A DNA stretch of 64,000 nucleotides from Paracoccus sp. S-4012 (GTDB lineage: Bacteria; Pseudomonadota; Alphaproteobacteria; Rhodobacterales; Rhodobacteraceae), in contig NZ_WKKA01000010.1 in NCBI RefSeq assembly GCF_009674885.1, forward strand, positions 1 to 64,000, written 5' to 3'. Shown in pieces: positions 44,246-53,315 of this stretch. Below the pieces are notes generated by a model, which was given only the letters and a program-made list of their open reading frames with translations, made no database searches and had not been told where the DNA came from. Position 1 is the first letter of the stretch. Every line of letters begins with the position of its first letter. The position numbers and the translations under genes are program-made.

Positions 44246-44290
44246 AGGGATGCCATGGGATTTCATGGGAAGCAACGGAAAATTTTGGGT
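44246..44290 (+). promoter_or_regulatory. MraZ-box array (TGGGA repeats, 10-base period)
   Basis: On the plus strand, five-base boxes separated by exactly five bases read AGGGA (44246), TGGGA (44256), TGGGA (44266), CGGAA (44276) and TGGGT (44286). TGGGR boxes with N5 spacers are the known MraZ operator in front of the dcw cluster. The fourth box is degenerate. They lie about 260 bases before mraZ. Confidence 0.8.
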
Positions 44291-44621
44291 CAGGGTTGAA
44301 GCTGCCTGAGGGTCGCTGCGGCACGCAAGGGGAACACCGATGAGGTTTGGGCCTTGGATAACCAGTTGTTGTGACCGGGCCACCTCTGCCTACCAGAACT
44401 TGAAGTGTTCACTGTGGCAGATTTGTCCCAGATTCTCCCGTGCCAGCATCTTCCACTCGCCACGGCCTGCGGTGGCCGCACCCCAGCCTTCGGGCGGCCG
44501 CGCGCGGTTCCCTCTGAATCACGCGCAGTCACGCCGCCGTGTGCGGTTGATCCCGTGATTTCCCGCCACCCCCGCCCGCGTCCCGCCCTTGCCCAAGGCT
44601 ACCCGTGGCGCTAGGGGATTC
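44291..44621. other. intergenic region between divergent dcw and B12 operons
   Basis: About 330 bases with no supported gene. The promoters for the divergent mraZ and B12-uptake operons probably lie here. I could not pick out reliable promoter boxes. Confidence 0.4.
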
Positions 44622-44802
44622 GGCACTTCGGTTCCGGGTCCAGGCCCGGTGAAAAAGGGAATGCGGTGCGGCCACCCGGCCAAAACCGCGACTGCCCCCG
44701 CAACTGTGAGCGGAGAGCGACCCCGGTCGACGCCACTGCCGCGACGGAACGCGGCGGGAAGGCACGGGAGAGCCGAGACCCGCGAGTCAGGAGACCTGCC
44801 GA
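44622..44802 (+). promoter_or_regulatory. cobalamin (B12) riboswitch
   Basis: The segment shows the conserved B12-box landmarks in order: CCGGTGAAAAAGGGAA then GCGGTG at about 44646-44669, GACTGCCCCCGCAACTG at 44690-44706 (the B12 box), GAGCGG, a CCACTG segment, GGGAAGGC at about 44756-44763, and GAGTCAGGAGACCTGCC at 44784-44800. It lies directly upstream of a btuB-type receptor gene. Adenosylcobalamin binding should reduce expression of the uptake operon. The expression platform between 44803 and 44948 is not obvious. Confidence 0.95.
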
Positions 44803-44948
44803 GGTCGATCACCCAGTCCGGGCGCGAGGGGCGCCGGGGACGACGGACCTCTCCGTAGCGGTGGCACCCTCGATGCGTCCGGGCGCGAGTCCGGGCGTTT
44901 GCCGCGACCCATGGCGCCCAAGCGGCGCCGTCATGGACAGGACCCGCC

Positions 44949-46820
44949 ATGAGCCGAATCACCCTCGCCGCCGCGATCTCTCTCGCAACCGCTCCCGCGC
45001 TTGCGCAGGACATGCCCGAGGCGCTGCCGCCCATCGTCATCTCCGGCGGCCTGACGCCCGTCCCGCAGGACGAATACGGCCGCGCCGCCACGGTCCTCTC
45101 CGGCGAGGCGCTGCGCGCCACCGGGGCCGCCACCGTGGCCGAGGCGCTGACCGTGGTGCCGGGCCTCACCGTCAACGCCACCGACCTCAGCGACTCTCTG
45201 GTCCGCATCCGCGGCCACCGCGCCGACCTGACGCTGATCCTCATCGACGGGGTGGAGCAGATCGCCGACCTTGGCGGCACCCGCCTCGGCGGCCTCGACC
45301 TCGCGGACATCGACCGCATCGAGGTGCTGCGCGGCCCGCAGGCGGCCAGCATGGGCGCGGGCGCCGCGGCGGGCGTGCTGGCGATCTGGACCCGCCGCGG
45401 GGCCGAAGGGCTGCACTACGGCGGCGCGGTCGAGGCTGGCGGCGCGACCGGCGCCTCCGTCTGGGCCTCGCAGCGCGGGCTGCGCGGCGGACTCTCCATC
45501 GCCGCCGCCTGGCGCGACGACCGCGGCTGGGACGTCTCGGGCGACGGCGGCGAGAAGGACGGGCTCGAGCGCCGGACCCTCCGCCTCTCGGGCGACTTCG
45601 CGGCGACGGACGACATCACCATGGGCTTCAGCCTTCGCGCCGCGCGCGACGACTACCGCTTCGACACCACGAACTTCGCGCCGACCTCCGAGGCCGACTA
45701 CATCCTCGACGACGACTTCCCGCACGGCCGCAGCGAGCAGCGCCAAGGGCAGCTCTGGGCCGAGTGGCGCATGGCCGGGGGCAGCGTCCTCCACCGTCTC
45801 GGTTACGACCTCGCGACCGATGAGCGCGAGAGCGTCGTCTCCCCCTTCTACACCGGCCGCACCGAGACCGAGCGCCGGGCGCTCCGCTACCGCCTCACCA
45901 CCGCCCTCGACGGCGAGCCGGTCGAACTGTCCACGCAAGTCCTCAGCGTCATGGCCGAGCGGGTCGAGGACGACAGCCCGATCGAGCCGCTCTTCCAGCG
46001 GGCGACGAACTCGCTCGCCCTCGAATACCGCGGCGAGGTCCGGCCCGGCGTCAGCGTGCAAGTGGCCTTGCGGCGCGACTTCAACGACAGCTACCGCGAC
46101 GCGACCTCGTGGAACGCAGCGCTCGCCTGGGTGCTGCCCGAGAGCGGCGTCAAGCTGCACGCCTCGGCCGGGGACGGCACGCGCAAGCCCGCCTTCTACG
46201 AACTCTACGGCGACGGCGGCGCTTTCACCCTGCCGAACCCCGGCCTCGCGCCCGAGCGCAACCGCAGCGTGGATGTGGGCGTGACCGTCCCCTTCGCAGA
46301 CGACCGCGGCAGCTTCGACGTGACGGTCTTCCGCGAACGCCTGACCGACCGCATCGTCTACGAGATGGTGACCCCCACCCAGGGCATCCATGTCAACGAT
46401 GCGGGCACCAGCCCGAGGCAGGGCGTCGAGGCGTCGCTGGGCTGGCGTGCCACGGATCAGCTGTCGCTGCGCGGCCACGCCACGCTGATCTCGTCGCGCA
46501 ACGCCGCGGGTGAGCGTGAGCTGCGCGTCCCGCAGCGCGAGGTGGGCCTCGGCGCCACCTGGACCACCGCGGACGGGCGCGGCAGCCTCAGTGGCGACCT
46601 GCGCCATGTCGCAGGCGTCATGGACACCGACTGGGCGACATTCACGACGGTGGCGCTCGATTCCTACACGCTGCTCGACGTCTCCGGCCGCTGGACCGTG
46701 GCCGAGGGCGTCGCCCTGACCGCGCGGGTCGACAACCTCACCGACGCGGACCACAGCGACGCCTGGGGCTATGCCGGGCGCGGGCGGACGGCTTATGTCG
46801 GGCTTTCGGCGGATTTCTGA
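44949..46820 (+). CDS. btuB: TonB-dependent cobalamin receptor BtuB
   Basis: The 623-residue outer-membrane protein has a signal peptide (cut near ALAQ), a TonB box (PPIVISGG, about 26-33), a plug domain (SDSLVRIRGHRADLTLILID, IDRIEVLRGPQA) and a 22-strand barrel ending in AYVGLSADF with the terminal Phe. Its size matches BtuB. It follows the cobalamin riboswitch and precedes btuF, btuC, btuD and a tonB-like gene, so vitamin B12 is the substrate. Energy comes from TonB. Confidence 0.93.
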   Translation: MSRITLAAAISLATAPALAQDMPEALPPIVISGGLTPVPQDEYGRAATVLSGEALRATGAATVAEALTVVPGLTVNATDLSDSLVRIRGHRADLTLILIDGVEQIADLGGTRLGGLDLADIDRIEVLRGPQAASMGAGAAAGVLAIWTRRGAEGLHYGGAVEAGGATGASVWASQRGLRGGLSIAAAWRDDRGWDVSGDGGEKDGLERRTLRLSGDFAATDDITMGFSLRAARDDYRFDTTNFAPTSEADYILDDDFPHGRSEQRQGQLWAEWRMAGGSVLHRLGYDLATDERESVVSPFYTGRTETERRALRYRLTTALDGEPVELSTQVLSVMAERVEDDSPIEPLFQRATNSLALEYRGEVRPGVSVQVALRRDFNDSYRDATSWNAALAWVLPESGVKLHASAGDGTRKPAFYELYGDGGAFTLPNPGLAPERNRSVDVGVTVPFADDRGSFDVTVFRERLTDRIVYEMVTPTQGIHVNDAGTSPRQGVEASLGWRATDQLSLRGHATLISSRNAAGERELRVPQREVGLGATWTTADGRGSLSGDLRHVAGVMDTDWATFTTVALDSYTLLDVSGRWTVAEGVALTARVDNLTDADHSDAWGYAGRGRTAYVGLSADF

Positions 46821-47631
46821 AGCGGTGCTGGCGGGGGTGCTCGCCCTCGTCGCGCCCGCCGCGGCCGAGCCGCCTGAGCGGGTGGTGTCGATGAACCTCT
46901 GCACCGACCAGCTGGCGCTGATGCTGGCCGCGCCGGGGCAGCTCGTCTCCGTCACCGCCTTCGCGCAGGACCCGCGGCAGTCGGCCATGGCGGCCGAAGC
47001 CGCGGCGCTGCCAGCCAACCATGCGCGGGCCGAGGAGGTTTACGCGCTCGCCCCCGACCTGGTGCTAGCCTCCGACTTCACCGCCCCCGCGACTCTGGCG
47101 ATGCTGCGCCGCCTCGGCATCGCGGTCGAGACCTTCCCGGCGGCCACCTCGCTCGATGACGTGGCCGCCGCGATTCGCAAGATGGGCTCGGCGCTCGGCC
47201 GCGAGGCCGAGGCCGAGGCAATGGCCGCGCGGTTCGAGACCGACGTCGCCGCGCTCCGCGCCGATGCCGCCGCAGCCCCCCGTCATCCCCGCGCGCTGCT
47301 CTACGAGGCCAACGGCTACGCCCAGGGGTCCGACACCCTCGCCGGCGAAATCCTCGCCGCCGCCGGTTTCGCCAATGCCGCCGACGAGGTGGGGTTGGCC
47401 GCAGGTGGCATGCTCTCCCTCGAACAACTGGCGATGCTCGCCCCCGAGGCCGTCATCCTGCCCGAGCCGCCGCCCGGCACCGCCCGCGGCTACGAGCTGC
47501 TGGCGCATCCGGTGGTGCAGGCCCTCGGCGCACAGGCGGTGCCGCAGAGCGACCGAGACTGGACCTGCGCCACGCCGCATGTCCTGCGCGCCGCCGCGCG
47601 CCTCGCCGAAGCGCGGCGCAAGCTGCCATGA
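46795..47631 (+). CDS. btuF: cobalamin ABC transporter substrate-binding protein BtuF
   Basis: From ATG 46795 the 278-residue protein has a signal peptide (cut after PAAA at about 24) and a type III binding-protein fold (RVVSMNLCTDQLALML, APDLVLASDF, LLYEANGYAQGSDTLAGEIL). It captures B12 in the periplasm for BtuCD. The gene overlaps btuB by 26 bases; an upstream ATG at 46771 would add eight residues before the signal peptide. The order btuB-F-C-D supports the call. Confidence 0.88.
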   Translation: MSGFRRISEAVLAGVLALVAPAAAEPPERVVSMNLCTDQLALMLAAPGQLVSVTAFAQDPRQSAMAAEAAALPANHARAEEVYALAPDLVLASDFTAPATLAMLRRLGIAVETFPAATSLDDVAAAIRKMGSALGREAEAEAMAARFETDVAALRADAAAAPRHPRALLYEANGYAQGSDTLAGEILAAAGFANAADEVGLAAGGMLSLEQLAMLAPEAVILPEPPPGTARGYELLAHPVVQALGAQAVPQSDRDWTCATPHVLRAAARLAEARRKLP

Positions 47632-48614
47632 CCCGCCTCGCCGCCGCCCTGATCGTCCTCGTGGCCGCGCTCTTCTCCGCCAGCCTCGTCACCGGCCCCG
47701 CCTCCATCGGCGCGGCCGAGGGTCTGCGCGCGCTGATCCTCGGCGGCGACGGCCCGGTGCCAATGGTCATGCGCGAAATCCGCCTGCCGCGCGCGATCCT
47801 TGGCGCGACGATCGGCGCCGGTCTCGGCCTCGCGGGCGCGGCGCTGCAGGGCTACCTTCGCAATCCGCTGGCCGAGCCGGGCCTCATCGGCGTCACCGGC
47901 ACCGCCACGCTGGGCGCGGTGCTGGCGATCCATGGCGGGCTCTCGGCGCTGACGCCGCTCGCCACCCCGGCCGCGGCGCTGATCGGCGCGGGCCTCGGCG
48001 TCGCGCTGCTGATGAGCCTCGCGGCCGGGCAGGGCGGCGCGCTCATGCTGATCCTCGCCGGGATCGCGCTCGCGCAGCTTGCGGCGGCGCTCTCGGCCCT
48101 GGTCCTGAACCTCTCGCCGAACCCTTATGCGGCGCAGGAGATCGTGTTCTGGATGATGGGCTCGCTCGCCGACCGCTCGATGCTGCATGTGGCGCTCGCG
48201 CTGCCGGCGATGGCGGTCGGCTGGGTGCTGCTGCTGACCACGGGCCGCGCGCTCGACGCGCTGACGCTGGGCGAGGATGCGGCCGCGGGGATGGGCGTGA
48301 ACCTCGCGCGGCTCCGGTGGCAGATCGTGCTGGGCACCGCGGCGGCGGTCGGCGGCGGGGCGGCGGTCGCGGGCGGGATCGGCTTCGTCGGCCTCGTGGT
48401 GCCGCACCTCTTGCGGCCGCTGACCGGCGCGCGGCCGGCGGCGCTGCTGTGGTCCTCGGCCCTCGGCGGCGCGGCGCTGCTCCTTGCCGCCGACATCGCG
48501 GTCCGCGTGACCTTCCCCGAGCGCGACCTCAAGCTCGGCGTCGTCACCGCGCTGATCGGGGTGCCGCTGTTCCTGCACATGCTGGCCCGCGCCCGGCGCG
48601 AGGGCGGGCCATGA
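47628..48614 (+). CDS. btuC: cobalamin ABC transporter permease BtuC
   Basis: The 328-residue FecCD-family permease has about nine or ten helices and motifs of the family: MREIRLPRAILGATIGAGLG, LAGAALQGYLRNPLAEPGLIG and GFVGLVVPHLLRPLTG. It starts four bases before the btuF stop and ends overlapping btuD by four bases. With BtuD it imports B12 across the inner membrane. Confidence 0.92.
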   Translation: MTRLAAALIVLVAALFSASLVTGPASIGAAEGLRALILGGDGPVPMVMREIRLPRAILGATIGAGLGLAGAALQGYLRNPLAEPGLIGVTGTATLGAVLAIHGGLSALTPLATPAAALIGAGLGVALLMSLAAGQGGALMLILAGIALAQLAAALSALVLNLSPNPYAAQEIVFWMMGSLADRSMLHVALALPAMAVGWVLLLTTGRALDALTLGEDAAAGMGVNLARLRWQIVLGTAAAVGGGAAVAGGIGFVGLVVPHLLRPLTGARPAALLWSSALGGAALLLAADIAVRVTFPERDLKLGVVTALIGVPLFLHMLARARREGGP

Positions 48615-49363
48615 CGCTTCTCACGCTCGACCGGCTGACGGTGAGCCTGCGCGGGCGGCGGGTGCTGTCGGACTTGTCGCTGGATGTGCGCGAGGGCGAG
48701 TTCGTGGGCCTCCTCGGCCCCAACGGCGCCGGCAAGACGACGCTGATGCGCGCCGCCCTCGGACTCGTGCCGTTCGAGGGGACCAGCAGCCTCGCCGCCC
48801 TGCCGCCCCGCCTGCGCGCCCGCCGCGCCGCCTGGCTGCCGCAGGCGCGCGAGATCGCCTGGCCGATCAGCGTCGAGCGCCTCGTCGCCCTCGGCCGCAC
48901 CCCCCACGCGCCCGGCCCTGCCGACCGCGCCGCGGTGGAGGCCGCGCTCGCCCGCATGGACCTCGGCGCCCTCCGCCACCGCACCGCCACCCGCCTCTCC
49001 GGCGGCGAGCAGGCCCGCGTCCTGATCGCCCGCGCGCTTGCGCAGGAGACGCCGCTGCTGGTGGCCGACGAGCCGACCGCGGGCCTCGACCCGGCGCATC
49101 AGCTGGCCGCGATGGCGAGTTTCGCCGGGCTGGCCGCCGAGGGGCGGGGGGTGCTGGTCTCGCTCCACGATCTCGGCCTCGCGGCGCAGAGCTGCACGCG
49201 GGTGGTGGTGCTGGCCCCCGGCGGCGTGGGTGTTGCGGCGGATGGCCCGCCCGAGGCGGTGCTGACGCCCGATCTGCTGGCGCGGGTGTTCGGGATCGAG
49301 GCGGTGCGCGTGGAGACGCCGCGCGGGCCGATGCTGCAACCCGTGGCGGTGGTGGGGCGATGA
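48611..49363 (+). CDS. btuD: cobalamin ABC transporter ATPase BtuD
   Basis: The 250-residue ATPase has Walker A GPNGAGKTT (35-43), signature LSGGEQ, Walker B LLVADEPTAGLD and the H-loop SLHD. It belongs to the FecE/BtuD branch. The start at 48611 is set by the ATGA overlap with btuC; the frame is open upstream in btuC and btuF DNA. It overlaps the next gene by four bases. Confidence 0.92.
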   Translation: MTLLTLDRLTVSLRGRRVLSDLSLDVREGEFVGLLGPNGAGKTTLMRAALGLVPFEGTSSLAALPPRLRARRAAWLPQAREIAWPISVERLVALGRTPHAPGPADRAAVEAALARMDLGALRHRTATRLSGGEQARVLIARALAQETPLLVADEPTAGLDPAHQLAAMASFAGLAAEGRGVLVSLHDLGLAAQSCTRVVVLAPGGVGVAADGPPEAVLTPDLLARVFGIEAVRVETPRGPMLQPVAVVGR

Positions 49364-50478
49364 GGGTGCTCGGGCCGCAGGCACCGTCAGGCACCGCAGC
49401 GCGCTTGGCCGCGACCGACGGGCGGCCGATGGTGCGCCGCGCGGCGCGGCGCTCGTGGCCTGCGGGCCTCGTCGTTTCGGCCGTGGGACACGTGGCGCTG
49501 CTGACCGGCGCGGCCTTCGCCGGGGCGATCTTCCGCGCCCCGCCGGAGCCCTCGCCGCCGCCGCCGATGGCCGTCGCCACGCTCGACGCGCACAGCTTCG
49601 AGCGGCTCGCCGCCTTGGCGCGAGGGCCGGGGCCTGCTGTGCCGGAGGACGTTGCGATCCTCGCCGCGCCCGAAGCCGATCCGCCGTCGCACGGCCGGGT
49701 GCCAGAAACCGAGCCCGAGCCCGATATGCCGAAGCCTCTGGAAGCGCCGCCGCGCCCGTCCAGCGAAGCACCGCCGCAGATGCCGGAGGCGGCCCCGGCG
49801 GCCCCCTTGCCGCCGATGCTGTCCGAAGCGCCGCCGCCTCTCGCGGGCAATGCGACCGCGCCCGTCTTCCCCGCGCCGCCGCTGCCCTCGCAGGATACGG
49901 CCCCTCCAACGGCTCCCTTGAGCGAACTCGGCACGACGGAGGCCGACACGCCGCCCGAGCCTCCGCCCGCTGCTCAGAGCTTCGATGCCCCGCGTCCCGC
50001 CCCGCGCCCGCCCGCCATCCTTCGCGCCGCCGCAGAAGCAGCCGAAGCGGAAGACCGGAAGGCCGCGCCTCAGCGACGGCAAGAACCGGCGCGGAAACAA
50101 GCGGCGTCCCCCCGTGCCGCCGCCCCGTCCCGCGCTCCGGCAGCGCAAACCGGCGGGCCCGGTGGTGGCCAGCCCTCGGGGCAGGCAAGCGCTCAGCCCG
50201 GGGCCGCCGCCGAAGCCCAGGCAATGGCCGCCTGGCGCAGCGCCCTCGCGCAGGCGATCGCGCGGGCGGCGCCGCAGGGCCAGCCCGGCGCGGGCGAGGG
50301 GACGCTTGCCGTAACGGTCGCGCGCGACGGGCGGCTGCTCTCCGTCGATCTCGCCCGCAGTTCAGGCAGCCCCGCCCTCGACCGCGCCGCGGTGCAGGGC
50401 GCGCGGCGGGCGCGGCTTCCCGCCGCCCCCGCGGGGGCGGTGCAGCCCGCCTATGCCTTCACCCTGCGCTTCCGCTGA
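49360..50478 (+). CDS. tonB: TonB-like energy transducer
   Basis: The 372-residue protein has an N-terminal helix after basic residues (about 35-60, WPAGLVVSAVGHVALLTGAA), a long Pro/Ala/Glu-rich periplasmic linker (about 60-280) and a C-terminal TonB domain with LAVTVARDGRLLSVDLARSS and AYAFTLRFR at the end. It should pass the proton-motive force from ExbBD to the BtuB receptor. It overlaps btuD by four bases. No exbB or exbD is in the window. It is convergent with a glycosyltransferase gene and overlaps its 3' end by 28 bases. Confidence 0.88.
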   Translation: MRVLGPQAPSGTAARLAATDGRPMVRRAARRSWPAGLVVSAVGHVALLTGAAFAGAIFRAPPEPSPPPPMAVATLDAHSFERLAALARGPGPAVPEDVAILAAPEADPPSHGRVPETEPEPDMPKPLEAPPRPSSEAPPQMPEAAPAAPLPPMLSEAPPPLAGNATAPVFPAPPLPSQDTAPPTAPLSELGTTEADTPPEPPPAAQSFDAPRPAPRPPAILRAAAEAAEAEDRKAAPQRRQEPARKQAASPRAAAPSRAPAAQTGGPGGGQPSGQASAQPGAAAEAQAMAAWRSALAQAIARAAPQGQPGAGEGTLAVTVARDGRLLSVDLARSSGSPALDRAAVQGARRARLPAAPAGAVQPAYAFTLRFR

Positions 50479-51728
50479 AGGCTCCGCACCGGCTCCGCCT
50501 CGATGGCAGGCGCCGCCAGCCCGCAGGCCTGCCGCCACTGGGCGATGAAGGCCTCGACCGTCATGTGCGCCGGCACCTCGCCGGCTATCCGCGCCAGCCT
50601 CTCGGCGTCGCCCGCGACCGCGGCCAGCACCTCGGCCAGATCGTCCGGGTCGCCCACCCGGAACTGCAGCCCCCAGCCGGCGGTCTTCTCCAGCATGCCG
50701 CCGATGTCCGAGGCGATCACCGGACGCCGCGCGGCCTTGGCCTCCTCGATCACCACCGGGCTGTTCTCCCACCAGACCGAGGGCACCAGAACCCAGCCCT
50801 GGCGGCGCATGATGGCGACCGCGTCGGCGGCGCGGTAACGGCCCTTGAAGTCGACATTCGCGGGCAGCGGCAGGTCAGGCCACAGCGCCGCGAAGCGCTC
50901 GGCGGTCACGCCATGGACCTCGATCCTGAGCGGCGCCGCGTCCTCGTCCGCCTCCAGCAGCGCCGCGGCGCGGACCAGCACGTCGAGGCCCTTGGTGGGC
51001 GTGGCGTTGCCGAAGAAGGCGAAGCGGCGGCTGAGGCGCGCCGCGGTCGCTGCGTCGAGCGCCGGGCCGCGCTCGGCCTCCAGCCCGTTCTCGATCACCG
51101 CGATCCGGCCCGGCGCGATGCCCCAGGCCTCGAAACGGTCGCGCAGGAAGCGGCTGGGCGAGATCAGCACGTCCATCAGACCCAAGAGTTCCTTCATGCG
51201 CGCCTCGCGCAGAAGGAAGTTCAGCGGCCCGTGCTCGGTCATGCAGGCCGAGCATTCGACGGCGCCCGCGGCGTAGCAGAGCTCGCCCGAGGTCTTCACC
51301 ATCTGCCCGTGATTGGCGCAGATGGCGATCAGCTCGTGCAGGGTGAAGACGAACTTCGCCTGCGGCTTCAGCGCGCGCAGGCGGCGGATCGTGCCCGCGC
51401 CGATGTTCCACATGTGGTGGAAATGGTAGAGGTCCGCGTCGATCCGGTCCAGGAGCCGCAGCACCTCGTCCTCGAAACCCGGGTCCTGCTGCTCCATGAC
51501 ATAGCCGGGCATCCCCTCGCCCCGCAGGCAGATGTCGCGCTCGTCGAAGAAGACCAGCCGCTGCGCCGCGCCCATCAGCCGGCTGGCGTCGCCGCCCACC
51601 GTGGCGCCGACGAACCAGGCGTCCTCGCCTTCCGCGCGCAGGTGCTGGAACTGCCGGTAGGCCGCGATCTCGCCGCCGCCGGGGCGCAGGCGGGGGTGGG
51701 AGTGCGAGACGATGCAGATCCGCGTCAC
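50451..51728 (-). CDS. GT4-type glycosyltransferase
   Basis: The 425-residue protein has the GT-B, family 4 layout: RICIVSHSHPRLRPGGGEI at the N-terminus, a middle with RIAVIENGLE, and the C-terminal donor domain FFGNATPTKGLDVLVRA and VWWENSPVVIEEAKAARRPVIASDIGGM with the EX7E-type glutamates. A cysteine pair (CSACM) sits mid-protein. It is the last gene of a minus-strand glycan cluster and overlaps the previous gene by four bases. Donor and acceptor sugars are unknown. Confidence 0.9.
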   Translation of the reverse strand: MTRICIVSHSHPRLRPGGGEIAAYRQFQHLRAEGEDAWFVGATVGGDASRLMGAAQRLVFFDERDICLRGEGMPGYVMEQQDPGFEDEVLRLLDRIDADLYHFHHMWNIGAGTIRRLRALKPQAKFVFTLHELIAICANHGQMVKTSGELCYAAGAVECSACMTEHGPLNFLLREARMKELLGLMDVLISPSRFLRDRFEAWGIAPGRIAVIENGLEAERGPALDAATAARLSRRFAFFGNATPTKGLDVLVRAAALLEADEDAAPLRIEVHGVTAERFAALWPDLPLPANVDFKGRYRAADAVAIMRRQGWVLVPSVWWENSPVVIEEAKAARRPVIASDIGGMLEKTAGWGLQFRVGDPDDLAEVLAAVAGDAERLARIAGEVPAHMTVEAFIAQWRQACGLAAPAIEAEPVRSLQRKRRVKA

Positions 51729-53290
51729 AGGTGGTCCTCCTGCTCGACCAGGTCGAGCATCTCGGCGTCGAGCGCCGCGGGCGCATGGCCGCCGCTGCCG
51801 CCGCCGTCGGCGAGGCCGGGATAGAAGGTGACCACCGCGCTGCGCGCCACGTCGAGGCGGCCGCCATGCTCCAGCACCCGCAGCGCCGCGTCGATGACCC
51901 CGTCGGGCGTCAGTAGGCCCGTGGGCGAGGCGGCGAGGGCGGCGGCGAAGAGGGCGCCGGAAACGGTGGCGACCGAGGCCGGGCCGCGGAGCCGGGCCCA
52001 GCTCGGCGCCTCCGGCTCAGCGCCGAGGCCGCCCACCGGATCATGCGCCAGCACCGTGCCGCGGCCGGGGCGGCGCTCGGGGAGGCCCAGTTGCAGGATC
52101 GCCGAGGCCCGGCCCCAGATCACCGGCGTGCCCGCCGCGGGGGCGATCTCGCTCAGCGTGGCGGTGTCGATGGCGATGCCGACCGCGAGGCGCTCGCCCG
52201 CCTCGTTCGCCGCCGCGCTGAGCGCCTGCCGGGCGGCGGCGTCGAGATGGCCCACAGGCACCACGTCGATCGGCCCGTCAACGGCTGCCGCGACCCGGCG
52301 CAGCGTGTCGCGCAACTCCCAGGGCGCGACATCGGCGGCGAGCAGCAGCAGCGTGTCGCCGGTGCCGGCCGCCGCATCCGCCGCCGCGGCGGCCTCGAGG
52401 TCGCTCGGCCGCGCCGCCATCCGCGGCGCGAGGGCGGCCATCAGATCGGCCTCGTCGTCGGGATCGCGCAGCATCCCGCGCAGGGTGCCGAGCGCGTCCG
52501 CCGCATCGGCATCGCTCACCACCTCGGCCGAGCGGCCGAAGACCAGCCCGGTCGGCCCGGCATTGCCGAGGATGATGAGGCGGGCCTCGGGATCATGGGA
52601 GGCAGGGACGCGGAAGGCGCAGAAGAAGCCGTCGCGCCCGGTGTAGCGATAGCGCTCGCGGTAGCCGGCGAGGTCCTCGCGCGGCAGGCTCTCGGGCACC
52701 AGATGAACGGGTCGGAGCAAGCGGCCGGCGGAGACCAGGCCCAGCAGCGGCTGATCGACCCGGCGGGCGGACAGGCACCAGCCTATGCCCATGCCGACGC
52801 CGGAGGGCGCGACCATCAGCCGCTCGAGGTTGACGGCCATCGCCGGCGTCTCGGCGGGAAAGGTCCGCAACTCGGACTGCACGCGGGCGATGGCCGCCTC
52901 GCCCACCGCGCGCGCGGGCGGCGCGAGGCGGCGCAGCGCGATTGTCCGCAGATAGGCCGAAAAGATCTCGTCCACGCCCGAGGCAACCAGCCGCGCCTCG
53001 TCCTCATGGAGGCGGTGGCTGGCGACGATCACGGGCTCGTCGCCCGGCACCGGCGCGATTGACAGCGAGGCGTCCTCGCCCATGCGCCCAAGGGTGCGGC
53101 GTGGCCAGGCGATCACGAAGCCCAGCAGCGCCTCGCTCGACAGATCGCGGCGGCGGAAGCGGGTGACGTGGAGGACGTCGATGCCCGCCCCGTCGGCAAG
53201 CGCAAGCCGCGGCTCGAGTTCCAGCCGCTCGCTCCAGCCGGCGAGGCAGAGCGCGCCGCGGGCGTCGACGAAGGCGAAATCGATGTTCAC
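51725..53290 (-). CDS. unknown protein of the glycan cluster (521 residues)
   Basis: I do not recognise this protein. It starts IDFAFVDARGALCLAGW, has no signal peptide or membrane helix, and falls into an N-terminal part (about 1-250), an Ala-rich middle (about 290-320), and a C-terminal part with a Gly-rich end. It overlaps the GT4 gene by four bases (GTGA/ATGA type) and lies downstream of other glycan genes, so it probably acts on the same glycan or its carrier. The N-terminal half resembles the style of the 457-residue protein at 56550 (beta-rich, with a PHPEARL/HPRSG-type strand), but this is weak. Confidence 0.65.
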   Translation of the reverse strand: MNIDFAFVDARGALCLAGWSERLELEPRLALADGAGIDVLHVTRFRRRDLSSEALLGFVIAWPRRTLGRMGEDASLSIAPVPGDEPVIVASHRLHEDEARLVASGVDEIFSAYLRTIALRRLAPPARAVGEAAIARVQSELRTFPAETPAMAVNLERLMVAPSGVGMGIGWCLSARRVDQPLLGLVSAGRLLRPVHLVPESLPREDLAGYRERYRYTGRDGFFCAFRVPASHDPEARLIILGNAGPTGLVFGRSAEVVSDADAADALGTLRGMLRDPDDEADLMAALAPRMAARPSDLEAAAAADAAAGTGDTLLLLAADVAPWELRDTLRRVAAAVDGPIDVVPVGHLDAAARQALSAAANEAGERLAVGIAIDTATLSEIAPAAGTPVIWGRASAILQLGLPERRPGRGTVLAHDPVGGLGAEPEAPSWARLRGPASVATVSGALFAAALAASPTGLLTPDGVIDAALRVLEHGGRLDVARSAVVTFYPGLADGGGSGGHAPAALDAEMLDLVEQEDHL

Positions 53291-53315
53291 GCGGCGGCGG
53301 TCCTTGATGCGCGGG

